DNA of 13,971 nucleotides, taken from the NCBI GenBank assembly GCA_019100305.1, contig JAHRHW010000070.1, positions 1 through 13,971 on the forward strand, written 5' to 3'. Under the pieces are notes generated by a model that was not told the DNA's origin, searched no databases, and saw only the letters and a program-made list of their open reading frames with translations. Both the position numbers and the translations under genes were made by a program. Position 1 is the first letter of the stretch, and every line of letters begins with the position of its first letter. This DNA comes from Candidatus Thiodiazotropha taylori (GTDB lineage Bacteria > Pseudomonadota > Gammaproteobacteria > Chromatiales > Chromatiaceae). Below are positions 6,056 to 13,969 of the stretch, in pieces.

Positions 6056-7683
6056 TGCTGCTGTCTGTCAAAGCCCTGCATACCTGGTTTAAACACCAAC
6101 CGGAACCGATCAAGGCGGTGGATGGTATCGATTTCGAGATCAAGCGGGGGGAGACCTTCTGTCTGGTCGGTGAATCGGGCAGCGGCAAGTCGATCACCGC
6201 ACTCTCCATCATGCGCCTGCTGCCCCAGTCGGGTCTGCAGAAACAGAACGGTCAGGTGCTGTTCAGCAGTGGCGAGGGGGAGGCGGTTGATCTGAGCGCA
6301 TTGAAAGAGTCGAAGATGCGGGAGATCCGGGGTGGCCGGATTGCGATGATCTTTCAGGAGCCGATGAGCTCACTGAACCCGGTGTTCACCATCGGTGAGC
6401 AGATCCTGGAGGCGGTCAAGCTCCACTTTCCTCAACTCTCGGCCAGCGAGGCCTGGGAGCGGGTGATGAAGGCGCTTACGGATGTGCAGCTGCCCGATCC
6501 TGAAACCCGGGTCAACAGCTATCCCCACCAACTCTCCGGTGGCCAGCGTCAACGGGTGATGATTGCCATGGCCATGGCCTGCGAACCGGACTTGCTGATC
6601 GCGGATGAGCCGACAACCGCTCTGGATGTGACAGTACAGCGTGAAATCTTGCGCCTGATGAAAGCATTGCAGCAGCGTACCGGGATGGCGATCCTCTTCA
6701 TCACTCACGACTTCGGTGTGGTCTCGGAGATCGCAGATCGTGTCGGGGTCATGCAGCAGGGCAAACTGGTGGAGACCGGTACCACCGATCAGATCATTCA
6801 CAAGCCTGAGCATGTCTATACCCAATCGCTGATTGCAGCACTACCGGAAAACCTGGCGCGTCATGAGACCCATCAGGTGGTACAGGATCAGCCGCCACTG
6901 ATTCGATTGAATGATCTGGCGATCCACTTTCCGGTACGCAAGGGCCTGCTGCGTCGGGTAGTCGATCAGGTGCGGGCAGTGGATGGCGTCGATCTGGAGA
7001 TTCCACGTGGGCAGATACTTGCCCTGGTGGGCGAGTCGGGCAGCGGTAAGACGACCCTGGGACGTGGTATCCTCAGGTTGACCGAACCGACGGCAGGCCA
7101 GATCACCTTTGACAATACCGATATCACCGGGATGAAACCGGCCCAGTTGCGACAGTTCCGGCGCAATATGCAGATCATCTTTCAGGATCCGATCTCCTCA
7201 CTGAATCCGCGTTTGAGTATTGCCGCCATCCTTACCGAACCGATGAAGGTACATGGCATTGGTGAAAACCGGGAGGAGCGAATCGAGCTCGCCAGGGATC
7301 TACTGCAGCAGGTGCAGATGGAGGAGGATGCCCTGTGGCGCTATCCCCATGAGTTCTCCGGTGGCCAGCGTCAGCGTATCGGTATCGCCCGGGCGTTATC
7401 CCTTGAGCCCTCATTCATCGTGTGTGACGAGATTACCAGCGCACTGGATGTCTCGGTGCAGGCTGAGATCCTGAAAATGTTGTTGGAGCTTCGCCGGCAA
7501 CACAACCTTACACTGCTGTTCATTACGCATAATATCGGCGTTGTTGAGTATGTCAGTGATCGTACTGCCGTGATGTATCAGGGACAGATTGTTGAACAGG
7601 GAAGAACTGAGGATATCGTCAACAATCCTCAAGACGACTATACCCAGCAACTGATTGCTGCGGTTCCTAGAGTGCCCCTCTAG
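6055..7683 (+). CDS. Fused double ATP-binding subunit of the peptide ABC importer (YejF-like)
   Basis: One 542-residue cytoplasmic protein carries both nucleotide-binding domains, as in YejF (529) and equivalent to a DppD-DppF fusion. Domain 1 has Walker A GESGSGKS (39-46), Q101, signature LSGGQRQR (160-167), Walker B LLIADEP (180-186) and switch H218. Domain 2 has Walker A GESGSGKT (326-333), Q377, signature FSGGQRQR (434-441), Walker B FIVCDEI (454-460) and H492. The oligopeptide-type tail (PEHVYTQSLIAALP at 251-264, and again DDYTQQLIAAVP at 527-538) follows each domain. All catalytic residues are present, so both sites should hydrolyse ATP. The only variation is isoleucine for proline after DE in domain 2. 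The ATG overlaps the stop of the preceding permease. Confidence 0.95.
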   Translation: MLLSVKALHTWFKHQPEPIKAVDGIDFEIKRGETFCLVGESGSGKSITALSIMRLLPQSGLQKQNGQVLFSSGEGEAVDLSALKESKMREIRGGRIAMIFQEPMSSLNPVFTIGEQILEAVKLHFPQLSASEAWERVMKALTDVQLPDPETRVNSYPHQLSGGQRQRVMIAMAMACEPDLLIADEPTTALDVTVQREILRLMKALQQRTGMAILFITHDFGVVSEIADRVGVMQQGKLVETGTTDQIIHKPEHVYTQSLIAALPENLARHETHQVVQDQPPLIRLNDLAIHFPVRKGLLRRVVDQVRAVDGVDLEIPRGQILALVGESGSGKTTLGRGILRLTEPTAGQITFDNTDITGMKPAQLRQFRRNMQIIFQDPISSLNPRLSIAAILTEPMKVHGIGENREERIELARDLLQQVQMEEDALWRYPHEFSGGQRQRIGIARALSLEPSFIVCDEITSALDVSVQAEILKMLLELRRQHNLTLLFITHNIGVVEYVSDRTAVMYQGQIVEQGRTEDIVNNPQDDYTQQLIAAVPRVPL

Positions 7684-7694
7684 TGGCCCACTAG
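7680..7694. repeat. Small palindrome over the ATPase stop codon
   Basis: CTAGTG (7680-7685), loop GCC, CACTAG (7689-7694) form a 6-bp hairpin that contains the TAG stop. No T-run follows directly, so it is at best an attenuating structure between the importer and the diguanylate cyclase gene. Confidence 0.3.
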
Positions 7695-7719
7695 CAACAG
7701 ATTTTAAGAACCTTTCCCT

Positions 7720-9135
7720 ATGAGATTCACCATCCAGACCAAGCTGTTTCTAAGCCACTTCGCTGCCATTATTCTGGTTTCAGGAAGTGTCGGCAGCTAC
7801 TTCTACCACAGTGCCATCGAAAACCTGATGCATGCCCTGCAGTCGCGGCTGATGAATAGTGCTTCCCTGATCAGCAGCGGTCTGCAGGATGCACAACTGG
7901 ATCAGATCAGGGAAGAGAAGGATATGGCGTCACCCAATTATCAGTTGTACGTCAATCAACTGCGCAGTTATGTGAAGACCAATCCGGATATCGCCTTTAT
8001 CTATGTTATGAGAAAGGTGGATGACAAGGCTGCCTTTGTGGTTGATTCGGATATGCAGGAACCGGCCTTACCGGGTGAAATCTATGAGCCTGATATCGAT
8101 ACTCTGATGGAAGGGTTTCTTCGTCCCTCGGTTGACCAGGAGCTGGTAGAAGATCGTTGGGGGGTTTTTCTTTCCGGCTACGCTCCGATAGAGGCGGGTG
8201 ACGATGACTATCTGATCGGCATCGATATGCGTGCGGATGAGGTTAAAAAGAAATTCGAACAGATTCGACTCGCCGGCTTTTTGTCACTGGCTCTGTCTGT
8301 GATTTTGGCGATGATATTCAGCCGGCTTCTGTCGCAAAACTTCACCCGTCGTATCAGTCATCTGACCACCCGTTTCACCAGGATAGCCCCCGATAATCAG
8401 GCAAAGGGCAATCAGGCCAATGGTGATGAAATCGATCAGCTGGCGCGCGCTTTTGATTTGATGTCAGAAAGACTGGAGGCCAAACAGCAGCAGATCGAGG
8501 CCAATCAGTTGGCACTTCGCAGCGCCCTTGATGATCTGGAGGAGCGGGTCGAGAACCGCACCATGGAACTGGTGCAGACCAATCAGAAGCTGTTGAAGGA
8601 GATCGCTGAAAGAAAGCATGTCGAACAGATGCTGGAAGAGACTTCGCGCATCGATTACCTGACCAACTCGCTCAACCGCCGCGCCATGACCCGGCGTCTG
8701 GATCAAGTGGTCTCCCAGACCGAACGGGGTTCAGAGAGCTTCTGCATCATCCTGCTGGATGTGGATCACTTCAAGCAGATCAATGACAACTACGGCCATG
8801 ATATCGGCGATCAGGTATTGAAATATATTGTTAAACAACTGAAGAGCCGGATTCGTGAAGCGGATGAGTTGGGTCGCTGGGGTGGTGAGGAGTTTATGAT
8901 TCTCTGCCCTGAAACCCAACTGGCGGAAGCCAGGCTGCTGGCGCAACGTTTGTGTGATGACCTGTCAGCCAGCCCGATGACACTGATTGATAAACAGTTG
9001 CAGGTAACCGCCAGTTTCGGTGTCTCCCTGTATCAACCCGGTGAAGTGTTGGGCAACTGTCTTAAGCGTACTGACTACGCACTCTACGAGGCCAAGGCGA
9101 AAGGGCGAAACTGCGTTGTGGTAGCTGGTCAGTAA
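7720..9135 (+). CDS. Membrane sensor diguanylate cyclase (periplasmic sensor-HAMP-GGDEF)
   Basis: This enzyme would condense two GTP into cyclic di-GMP at the inner membrane. Order in the 471 residues: membrane helix (about 9-29), periplasmic CACHE-like sensor region (30-182), second helix (185-204), HAMP linker (about 204-258), coiled coil (about 250-307), then the GGDEF domain from about 308. The active site is GGEEF (388-392), an active variant, with LLDVDHFKQINDNYGHD (345-361) containing metal- and substrate-binding residues. An inhibitory I-site RxxD is present as READ (379-382) at the canonical spacing, so feedback inhibition is expected. No EAL domain is present. It starts 36 bp after the importer ATPase with only a weak AAGAA site (7706-7710), so cotranscription is likely but translation may be modest. 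The ligand of the sensor region is unknown; a transported solute is an attractive guess. Confidence 0.93.
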   Translation: MRFTIQTKLFLSHFAAIILVSGSVGSYFYHSAIENLMHALQSRLMNSASLISSGLQDAQLDQIREEKDMASPNYQLYVNQLRSYVKTNPDIAFIYVMRKVDDKAAFVVDSDMQEPALPGEIYEPDIDTLMEGFLRPSVDQELVEDRWGVFLSGYAPIEAGDDDYLIGIDMRADEVKKKFEQIRLAGFLSLALSVILAMIFSRLLSQNFTRRISHLTTRFTRIAPDNQAKGNQANGDEIDQLARAFDLMSERLEAKQQQIEANQLALRSALDDLEERVENRTMELVQTNQKLLKEIAERKHVEQMLEETSRIDYLTNSLNRRAMTRRLDQVVSQTERGSESFCIILLDVDHFKQINDNYGHDIGDQVLKYIVKQLKSRIREADELGRWGGEEFMILCPETQLAEARLLAQRLCDDLSASPMTLIDKQLQVTASFGVSLYQPGEVLGNCLKRTDYALYEAKAKGRNCVVVAGQ

Positions 9136-9176
9136 CCGCTGAGCTTTTTGTTAATCAAAAGCCCGCTTAAGAGTCG

Positions 9177-9416
9177 TCAGGATTGATCCTTATCCAGATG
9201 TTTGGCGATACGTGCCTCCTGCTCCTTAATGCGTTTCCGCAGGACTGGAAATCTCCTCAGCAGATGCATGATCCAGCGTCTTCCGGTTGGAGAGTGGCGC
9301 ATGATGATCGGCGTGCCGATCAATAGCAGTGGCACGCCGATGGGCACCGGTAGCAGGAAGGTGACCAGACCACTCACGATGGAGAGTGAACCGACAGATA
9401 AGTAGAGCCATTTCAT
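9177..9416 (-). CDS. Small inner-membrane protein, PGPGW-like
   Basis: This is a 79-residue protein with two closely spaced hydrophobic segments (about 4-20 and 24-39) joined by a Pro/Gly hinge (LLPVPIGVPLLLIG, 21-34). A basic, amphipathic C-terminal tail (RHSPTGRRW at 40-48, then alternating R/K and E/D) should lie in the cytoplasm. The architecture resembles small proteins annotated as putative transmembrane PGPGW proteins, whose function is not known. It converges on the diguanylate cyclase gene with a 41-bp gap. An in-frame TGA nine bases upstream of the ATG fixes this start. No clear Shine-Dalgarno sequence precedes it. Coding status is supported by the membrane topology and charge pattern, not by a catalytic motif. 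Confidence 0.7.
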   Translation of the reverse strand: MKWLYLSVGSLSIVSGLVTFLLPVPIGVPLLLIGTPIIMRHSPTGRRWIMHLLRRFPVLRKRIKEQEARIAKHLDKDQS

Positions 9417-9626
9417 AATCGTTCAAACGGGTTGGTGAAGTCTCTCTACCTGTCAAAAATCTTCGGCTGGAGTTGAATTCTAACCCGTGGAATGTGAAGC
9501 TTTGATGAAGGCTCCGGCCAGGAGACGGGGTCATGGTTAGCCGTTGAGCCATGTAACGGGTATGAGTGTTGATTTGAAAAAAGGTTCGCTTGAAACAACC
9601 CTTCCACAACATAAGGTGACAGAATC

Positions 9627-10397
9627 ATGTCGATTGACTGGCAGAAGATCAATGCCGCTGTCTGGCGTCCACGCAAAGGCTATCTGCGAGGGATTGAACG
9701 TATTGATCCGATCAAGCTCTCCCAACTGGTTGGTATCGATGAGCAGAAACGCCAGTTGATTGATAATACCGAACGGTTTCTCAACGGTGCAGGGGCCAAC
9801 AACGCTCTTCTCTGGGGCTCACGCGGTACCGGTAAATCCTCACTGATCAAAGCGCTGTTGAACAACTATTGGCGCCAGGGTTTGCGGTTGATTCAAGTGG
9901 ATCGTAACGATCTGGTGGAACTGCCGGAGATCGTCGATGAGATCAGGGATCTGCCGCAGAAGTTCATCGTGTTTTGTGACGATATGACATTTGAGCAGGG
10001 TGAAGCCTCCTACCGGGCGTTGAAGAGCGTACTCGATGGTTCGATTGAGGCGCCACCGGACAATATATTGATCTATGCGACCTCGAATCGCCGCCATCTA
10101 TTGCCGGAATCGATGCAGGACAACCAGGATGCGGTGTTGGTGGGGCGGGATCTCCACCTGGGCGACACGGTGGAGGAGAAGCTGGCTCTTTCCGATCGGT
10201 TCGGTTTATGGCTCTCTTTCTATCCGGTCAACTGGCAGGGTTACCTGGCCATTGTCGATCACTATTTCAAGGATTATACCGGCGATCGAGAGAGGCTTCA
10301 TGAAGCGGCAAAACATTTTGCCATGGCGAGAGGAGGCTCAAAGAGCGGACGTGCTGCACTGCAGTTTTACAAAGCCTTTTTCGGTAGCGAACCGTAG
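9627..10397 (+). CDS. AAA+ ATP-binding protein of the DUF815 family
   Basis: This is a 256-residue cytoplasmic P-loop ATPase. It has Walker A GSRGTGKS (64-71), Walker B IVFCDDM (114-120), a sensor-1-like YATSNRRHLLP (150-160) and a C-terminal arginine in GGSKSGRAALQF (236-247) that fits a sensor-2 position. This set matches the DUF815 ATPases of proteobacteria, for which I know no settled function. Length is usual for the shorter members. The ATG at 9627 has AAGGTGA at 9613-9619, a good ribosome binding site. The gene stands alone, divergent from the small membrane protein and convergent with dsbB. In the 210-bp spacer before it (9417-9626) I see no clear promoter or repeat. The substrate is not apparent. 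Confidence 0.85.
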   Translation: MSIDWQKINAAVWRPRKGYLRGIERIDPIKLSQLVGIDEQKRQLIDNTERFLNGAGANNALLWGSRGTGKSSLIKALLNNYWRQGLRLIQVDRNDLVELPEIVDEIRDLPQKFIVFCDDMTFEQGEASYRALKSVLDGSIEAPPDNILIYATSNRRHLLPESMQDNQDAVLVGRDLHLGDTVEEKLALSDRFGLWLSFYPVNWQGYLAIVDHYFKDYTGDRERLHEAAKHFAMARGGSKSGRAALQFYKAFFGSEP

Positions 10398-10450
10398 CAA
10401 GATTGCTGAATGCTCAGTCAGGGCTAGCTCACACTCAGTGTCAATAGACC

Positions 10451-10960
10451 CTAGGACGATCTGCTGATCCTGTAACGTATGTCCAAAAAGATGAACAACG
10501 ACAGCAATAGCAGATAGCCAGTCATGATGACGATCATCCACTGTGCCATGCTGAGGCCGATGAACTGCCACTGGATGTCATCGCAGAAACCCGAGGGCTG
10601 GAATATGGCGGGAAACCACTCGTCAAGTTTCAGCCAGCCCGGGAATTTGGCATTCACATCACAGCTCATGGATGGTGGAATGATACCCAGCTGAAGCCCG
10701 GATTGTTTAAATGCCAGATAGAGACCCCAGAGTGCCCCCGCAGTCCAGATCAGATAGCTGAACCAGCGCACGATTGAAACATGGGGGGCGATGGCGCCGA
10801 ACAGAAAAGCGGTGAAGAGTATGCCAACGGCGACTCGCTGATAGATACACAACACGCAGGGTTCAAGTGACATGACATGCTGGAAATAGAGTGCTGCGAG
10901 TTCCAGCGTCAGCGTGGTAGCCGCGAGGATTAGCCAGCTCAGTGTACGATGGTGGGTCAT
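10451..10960 (-). CDS. dsbB: Disulfide bond formation protein B (quinone-dependent DsbA oxidase)
   Basis: DsbB reoxidises periplasmic DsbA and passes the electrons to ubiquinone or menaquinone in the inner membrane. From the start chosen here the protein is 169 residues with four membrane helices (about 8-25, 42-59, 66-83, 140-160). The first cysteine pair is C35-V-L-C38, within FQHVMSLEPCVLCIYQR (26-42), and the second pair is C100 and C126. R42 corresponds to the quinone-contacting R48 of E. coli DsbB. A longer reading frame begins at 11077. Its 39 extra residues are polar, unlike any DsbB N-terminus I know, and lack a ribosome binding site. The ATG at 10960 places the first helix as in E. 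coli and has a weak AGAAG upstream. It converges on the DUF815 gene; no terminator is visible in the 53-bp gap. Confidence 0.93.
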   Translation of the reverse strand: MTHHRTLSWLILAATTLTLELAALYFQHVMSLEPCVLCIYQRVAVGILFTAFLFGAIAPHVSIVRWFSYLIWTAGALWGLYLAFKQSGLQLGIIPPSMSCDVNAKFPGWLKLDEWFPAIFQPSGFCDDIQWQFIGLSMAQWMIVIMTGYLLLLSLFIFLDIRYRISRSS

Positions 10961-11298
10961 GACAGCTTCTGATTTATGAATGGCCTCAGAGGTTGAGTAT
11001 TCACTATTTAATGAATCTGATCTGTTAATTTTTGTCATTGGGTAGAGCAGTTGGTTTGGGTCTGTTAACCCTGCCATGTTGGCAATGGCAATTTGTTATA
11101 GGCTTCGTTGTCATTTGTCACGCATTTCTCACCATTGTTCCATAACAATGCTTTATAAGAGTGCGGCTAAAGGATTACATATCGATAAAATCGCTGACTA
11201 TGATATAGGGATGCTTAGATTGATTCACCAGGAGGGTAATTCGTGGATTCATCAAAGCAACTGATTTCGAGTTACAGATAATAACGGGAGCTTTGCCA
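10961..11298. other. Divergent spacer dsbB / TIGR00266 gene with a hairpin
   Basis: This 338-bp, comparatively AT-rich region shows no convincing gene. It holds a perfect 7-bp hairpin (CATTGTT 11133-11139, loop CCAT, AACAATG 11144-11150), not followed by a T-run. GGGAG (11286-11290) serves the rightward gene. TATGAT, shortly before that gene, resembles a -10 box but has no good -35 partner. Confidence 0.4.
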
Positions 11299-12087
11299 AT
11301 GCGCTGTCACGAAGTTGACTATGAGATTCTGGGTTCGGAGATGCAACTGGTCGAGGTGGAACTCGATCCGGGAGAGACGGTGATTGCCGAAGCAGGTGCA
11401 ATGACCTATCTGGAGGAGGGTGTCGATTTCGAGACCAAAATGGGTGATGGCTCCAACCCGGAAGAGGGATTGATGGGTAAGCTGTTTTCTGCCGGCAAGC
11501 GTGTCTTCACCGGTGAATCCATATTCACCACCCACTTTACCAATCGGGGGTCTGGCAAGCAGCGGGTGGCTTTTTCGGCTCCCTATCCAGGTAATATCGT
11601 TCCTCTGGATATGGCTAAACTGGGTGAGAAGGTGACCTGTCAGAAAGATGCGTTTCTCTGCGCCGCTCTGGGCACCAAGGTGGATATCGCTTTCAATCGG
11701 CGGATTGGCACCGGCCTGTTTGGTGGCGAGGGTTTCATTCTGCAGACCTTAGAGGGTGACGGCATGGCGTTCATTCAGGCAGGGGGAACGATCGTTGAGA
11801 AACAACTCAATGGTGAGACCTTGCGGGTGGATACCGGTTGTCTGGTGGGATTCACTGATGGCATCAACTATGACATCCAGCGTGCCGGCAATCTGAAGTC
11901 GATGGTATTCGGTGGGGAAGGGCTGTTTCTGGCAACCCTCAAGGGGCATGGCAGAGTCTGGTTGCAGAGTCTGCCTTTCTCGCGCATGGCGGATCGTATA
12001 TTGGCCAATGCACCTTCTGCCGGAGGTTCGGACAAGGGTGAAGGATCCGTGCTTGGTGGGATCGGCAGGGTTTTAGATGGTAATTGA
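11299..12087 (+). CDS. TIGR00266 / AIM24-family protein
   Basis: This is a 262-residue soluble protein rich in glycine and short beta strands, without signal peptide or membrane helix. Signature stretches include EAGAMTYLEEGVDFETKMGDG (from about 31), the repeated GGEGFILQTLEGDG / GGEGLFLATLKGHG units, and PFSRMADRI near the end. These match the TIGR00266 family, related to yeast mitochondrial AIM24 and thought to form a beta-rich, double-stranded beta-helix-like fold. The bacterial function is not established. The internal duplication is visible in the sequence itself. A TTG six bases upstream (11293) could be read as a start, but GGGAG at 11286-11290 is spaced eight bases from the ATG at 11299 and only two from the TTG. 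The gene is monocistronic and converges on cobO. Confidence 0.88.
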   Translation: MRCHEVDYEILGSEMQLVEVELDPGETVIAEAGAMTYLEEGVDFETKMGDGSNPEEGLMGKLFSAGKRVFTGESIFTTHFTNRGSGKQRVAFSAPYPGNIVPLDMAKLGEKVTCQKDAFLCAALGTKVDIAFNRRIGTGLFGGEGFILQTLEGDGMAFIQAGGTIVEKQLNGETLRVDTGCLVGFTDGINYDIQRAGNLKSMVFGGEGLFLATLKGHGRVWLQSLPFSRMADRILANAPSAGGSDKGEGSVLGGIGRVLDGN

Positions 12088-12152
12088 GTCACCAATCCGG
12101 TCTTATGCATTGGTATTAAAACTGGTTCAATCTTAGCTGAATCAAAGAATTT

Positions 12153-12171
12153 GGTGGGGCCATGCCCCACC
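12153..12171. terminator. Strong hairpin between the convergent TIGR00266 and cobO genes
   Basis: GGTGGGGC (12153-12160), loop CAT, GCCCCACC (12164-12171) form a perfect, very GC-rich 8-bp stem. It lies 65 bases past the plus-strand stop and 8 bases past the cobO stop. On the minus strand it is followed by AAATTCTTTG, a poor U-tract, and on the plus strand by none. It is a likely shared transcription barrier, though not a textbook intrinsic terminator. Confidence 0.6.
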
Positions 12172-12179
12172 GAATGCCG

Positions 12180-12716
12180 CTAAAACTCGACCCCCTGTTC
12201 CGCTTTTATTCCTTGCTCGAAGGCGTGTTTGACCAGCCTCATCTCGGTCACCGTGTCAGCAATTTCAATCAACTCATCCGGTGCTTGCCGTCCGGTCAGT
12301 ATCAGATGCATCCAATGGGGTTTTGACTTTTTGATGAAATCAGCAACCTCTTTGCCTGTCAGCCAACCGTAACTGCAGCAGTAGTTGATCTCATCCAGCA
12401 CCACCAGGTCATAGCCTTCAGAGAGGATCTTCTGTTGGCAGAGCGCCCAGATCGCCCGGCTCGTCTGTTGGTCCTGTTCAGGATTGTTGGTATCCCAGGT
12501 AAAGCCGTCACCCAGGGCGTGCCACTCGATATTGTCAAACCGGGAGGCGGCCTGCTGTTCGCCGGTTTTCCACTTGCCCTTGATGAATTGAACCACCAAG
12601 ACCTTCATGCCCCAACCGGCTGCGCGAAACACCATACCGAAGGCACTGGAAGATTTACCTTTTCCGTCCCCGGTGTGAACCAGGGTCAGCCCGTTGCGTT
12701 TTTCTCGCTGTTTCAT
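12180..12716 (-). CDS. cobO: Cob(I)yrinic acid a,c-diamide adenosyltransferase (CobO/BtuR type)
   Basis: This enzyme transfers the 5'-deoxyadenosyl group of ATP to reduced corrinoid, giving adenosylcobalamin or its precursor, in the cytoplasm. The 178-residue protein has the family's P-loop GDGKGKSS (16-23), the VVQFIKGKWKTGE segment (41-53), GFTWDT (71-76), Walker B LVVLDE (104-109) followed by NY, TGR (141-143), and the C-terminal KHAFEQGIKAEQGVEF typical of CobA/CobO/BtuR. It lacks most of the N-terminal extension of E. coli BtuR (196), as many CobO proteins do. No other cobalamin gene is in the window, so it may serve corrinoid salvage or belong to a scattered pathway. I see no cobalamin riboswitch in the short upstream region. 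It is divergent from the iron-binding protein gene. Confidence 0.95.
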   Translation of the reverse strand: MKQREKRNGLTLVHTGDGKGKSSSAFGMVFRAAGWGMKVLVVQFIKGKWKTGEQQAASRFDNIEWHALGDGFTWDTNNPEQDQQTSRAIWALCQQKILSEGYDLVVLDEINYCCSYGWLTGKEVADFIKKSKPHWMHLILTGRQAPDELIEIADTVTEMRLVKHAFEQGIKAEQGVEF

Positions 12717-12736
12717 GCTGCTCTACCGATCCTTAA

Positions 12737-12752
12737 CACCGTTTCTACGGTG
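12737..12752. promoter_or_regulatory. 16-bp palindrome upstream of cobO
   Basis: CACCGT (12737-12742), TTCT, ACGGTG (12747-12752) is a perfect 6-bp inverted repeat 20 bases upstream of the cobO start and on the far side of the Fur box from the iron gene. It could be an operator for cobO or a leader hairpin. No known regulator is assigned. Confidence 0.3.
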
Positions 12753-12787
12753 ACTCTCTTATTTGGTTTGGGTGGTGTGTTGCGAAA

Positions 12788-12793
12788 TAGAAT
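12788..12793 (+). promoter_or_regulatory. Putative -10 box of the iron-binding protein gene
   Basis: TAGAAT matches the sigma-70 -10 consensus at 5 of 6 positions. The best upstream -35 candidate, TTGGTT (12763-12768), is 19 bases away and weak. That is typical of a controlled promoter. It abuts the Fur box. Confidence 0.45.
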
Positions 12794-12807
12794 GAAAATC
12801 GTTATCA
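12793..12807. promoter_or_regulatory. Fur box
   Basis: TGAAAATCGTTATCA matches the 7-1-7 Fur consensus TGATAATNATTATCA at 12 of the 14 specified positions. It overlaps the last base of the -10 box and covers the expected transcription start of the downstream gene, an ideal position for repression by Fur with ferrous iron. The downstream gene encodes a ferric-iron binding protein, which strongly supports the call. Divergent cobO might also feel it. Confidence 0.85.
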
Positions 12808-12837
12808 TTTGCAAAAATCATTCAAATCTACTCCCAA

Positions 12838-12842
12838 AGGAG
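12838..12842 (+). promoter_or_regulatory. Ribosome binding site that fixes a GTG start
   Basis: AGGAG, within AAAGGAGA, lies eight bases before GTG at 12851. The reading frame is open further upstream to a TTG at 12809, inside the hairpin and operator region. That would put charged residues ahead of the signal peptide and has no Shine-Dalgarno sequence. Confidence 0.8.
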
Positions 12843-12850
12843 ACATCATC

Positions 12851-13873
12851 GTGTCAATTCTATCAAGATTCATACTCGCTCCTGTGGTGCTGAGTCTGCT
12901 GCTGCCTGTGGTGGCCAACGCAGATGAGGTTAACCTCTACTCTGCACGTAAAGAGAAACTTATCAAACCACTATTAGACAGGTTTACTCAAGAGACAGGT
13001 ATTGAGGTCAACCTGGTGACCGGCAAGGCGGATGCTCTGCTGCAGCGGCTGCAGAGTGAGGGACGCAATACTCCAGCCGATCTGCTGATCACCACCGATG
13101 CTGGCCGTCTGCATCGGGCCAAAGTGGCCGGTGTGACTCAGGCCGTCGAATCTGAGCTGTTGAACAAACTCGTACCCAGTAACTATCGGGATCCAGAAAA
13201 CCACTGGTTCGGTCTCTCCCTGCGTGCGAGACCGATACTTTATGTCAAAGGCAAGGTGGATCCGTCCACACTCTCCTCCTATGAGGCGCTGATCGATCCC
13301 CAGTGGAAGGGTCGGATCTGCATCCGTTCCTCAGGCAATATCTATAATCAATCTCTGGTGGCCTCGATGATCGAGGCGAACGGTGTTGAAACGACCGAGA
13401 CCTGGGCCAAATCATTCGTCAAACAATTTGCCCGTCCCCCCAAAGGTGGAGACCGGGATCAGATCAAAGCGGCCGCTGCTGGCCTCTGTGATATTGCGGT
13501 GGCCAACACCTACTATCTGGCGGGAATGTTGAAATCAAAGGATCAGGCTCAACGTCAGGCTGCTGAGAAAATGGGTGTCTTCTGGCCCAACCAGGCCGGG
13601 CGCGGGGCGCATGTGAATATCAGTGGTGCGGCCCTGATCAAAACCGCCAAACACAAACAGGCAGCGATCAAACTGCTTGAGTTTCTGGTCGGAGAGTCCG
13701 CCCAGGCGTGGTATGCGGAGACAAATGGTGAGTATCCGGTTCGCAGCGATGTGGCAGCAGGAGAGACGTTGCAGGCCTGGGGTAAGTTCAGCATGGATGG
13801 CATCAATCTGAGTCGTCTGGGTGAGCTTAATCCAGAAGCGCTCAAACTGATGGATCGCGCCGGTTGGAAATAA
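12851..13873 (+). CDS. Periplasmic Fe(3+) ABC transporter substrate-binding protein (FutA/FbpA type)
   Basis: This protein should bind ferric iron in the periplasm and hand it to an inner-membrane permease. The start used is GTG 12851, giving 340 residues with a classic signal peptide (1-24, hydrophobic core 7-21, cleavage after ANA). The mature protein begins with DEVNLYSARK and shows the family 1 iron-binding pattern. Candidate metal ligands are Y30 (NLYSARK), Y165 (GNIYNQ) and the tandem Y221-Y222 (ANTYY). GRGAHVNISGAAL (250-262) and EYPVR (294-298) are further family motifs. The Fur box at the promoter supports induction on iron starvation. The permease and ATPase genes are not in the 98 bases that remain and should lie further right, unless they are elsewhere. 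No terminator is seen after the stop. Confidence 0.93.
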   Translation: MSILSRFILAPVVLSLLLPVVANADEVNLYSARKEKLIKPLLDRFTQETGIEVNLVTGKADALLQRLQSEGRNTPADLLITTDAGRLHRAKVAGVTQAVESELLNKLVPSNYRDPENHWFGLSLRARPILYVKGKVDPSTLSSYEALIDPQWKGRICIRSSGNIYNQSLVASMIEANGVETTETWAKSFVKQFARPPKGGDRDQIKAAAAGLCDIAVANTYYLAGMLKSKDQAQRQAAEKMGVFWPNQAGRGAHVNISGAALIKTAKHKQAAIKLLEFLVGESAQAWYAETNGEYPVRSDVAAGETLQAWGKFSMDGINLSRLGELNPEALKLMDRAGWK

Positions 13874-13955
13874 CTGGCATGATTAGCCGATCTTTGGTTG
13901 GTTTATCACGGGGAATGTAGTTGGGTGTTGAGAAGGTCAACAGGGTGTCACCGGT

Positions 13956-13969
13956 CGGCTTGAGTGGCT
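13956..13969 (+). repeat. 14-bp match to the operon element at the window edge
   Basis: CGGCTTGAGTGGCT is identical to 3455-3468, part of the inner arm of the element at 3296-3502. The window ends two bases later, so it cannot be seen whether a second copy continues. The sequence to its left (13874-13955) does not match the element and shows no gene. Confidence 0.45.

Noticed and set aside
9143..9162. Possible terminator between the diguanylate cyclase and the small membrane-protein gene
   Set aside because: GCTTTTTG / CAAAAGC pair only with a bulge, the stem is AT-rich and no T-run follows on either strand.
10961..11077. N-terminal extension of DsbB from an ATG at 11077
   Set aside because: The extra 39 residues are polar, lack a ribosome binding site, and do not fit the DsbB N-terminus; the ATG at 10960 matches the family.
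11076..11264. 62-codon open frame in the dsbB/TIGR00266 spacer
   Set aside because: No ribosome binding site, no recognisable features, and it includes the 11133-11150 hairpin.
12717..12808. Cobalamin riboswitch upstream of cobO
   Set aside because: The spacer is too short and shows no B12-box-like conserved segment, only a simple palindrome and the Fur-controlled promoter.
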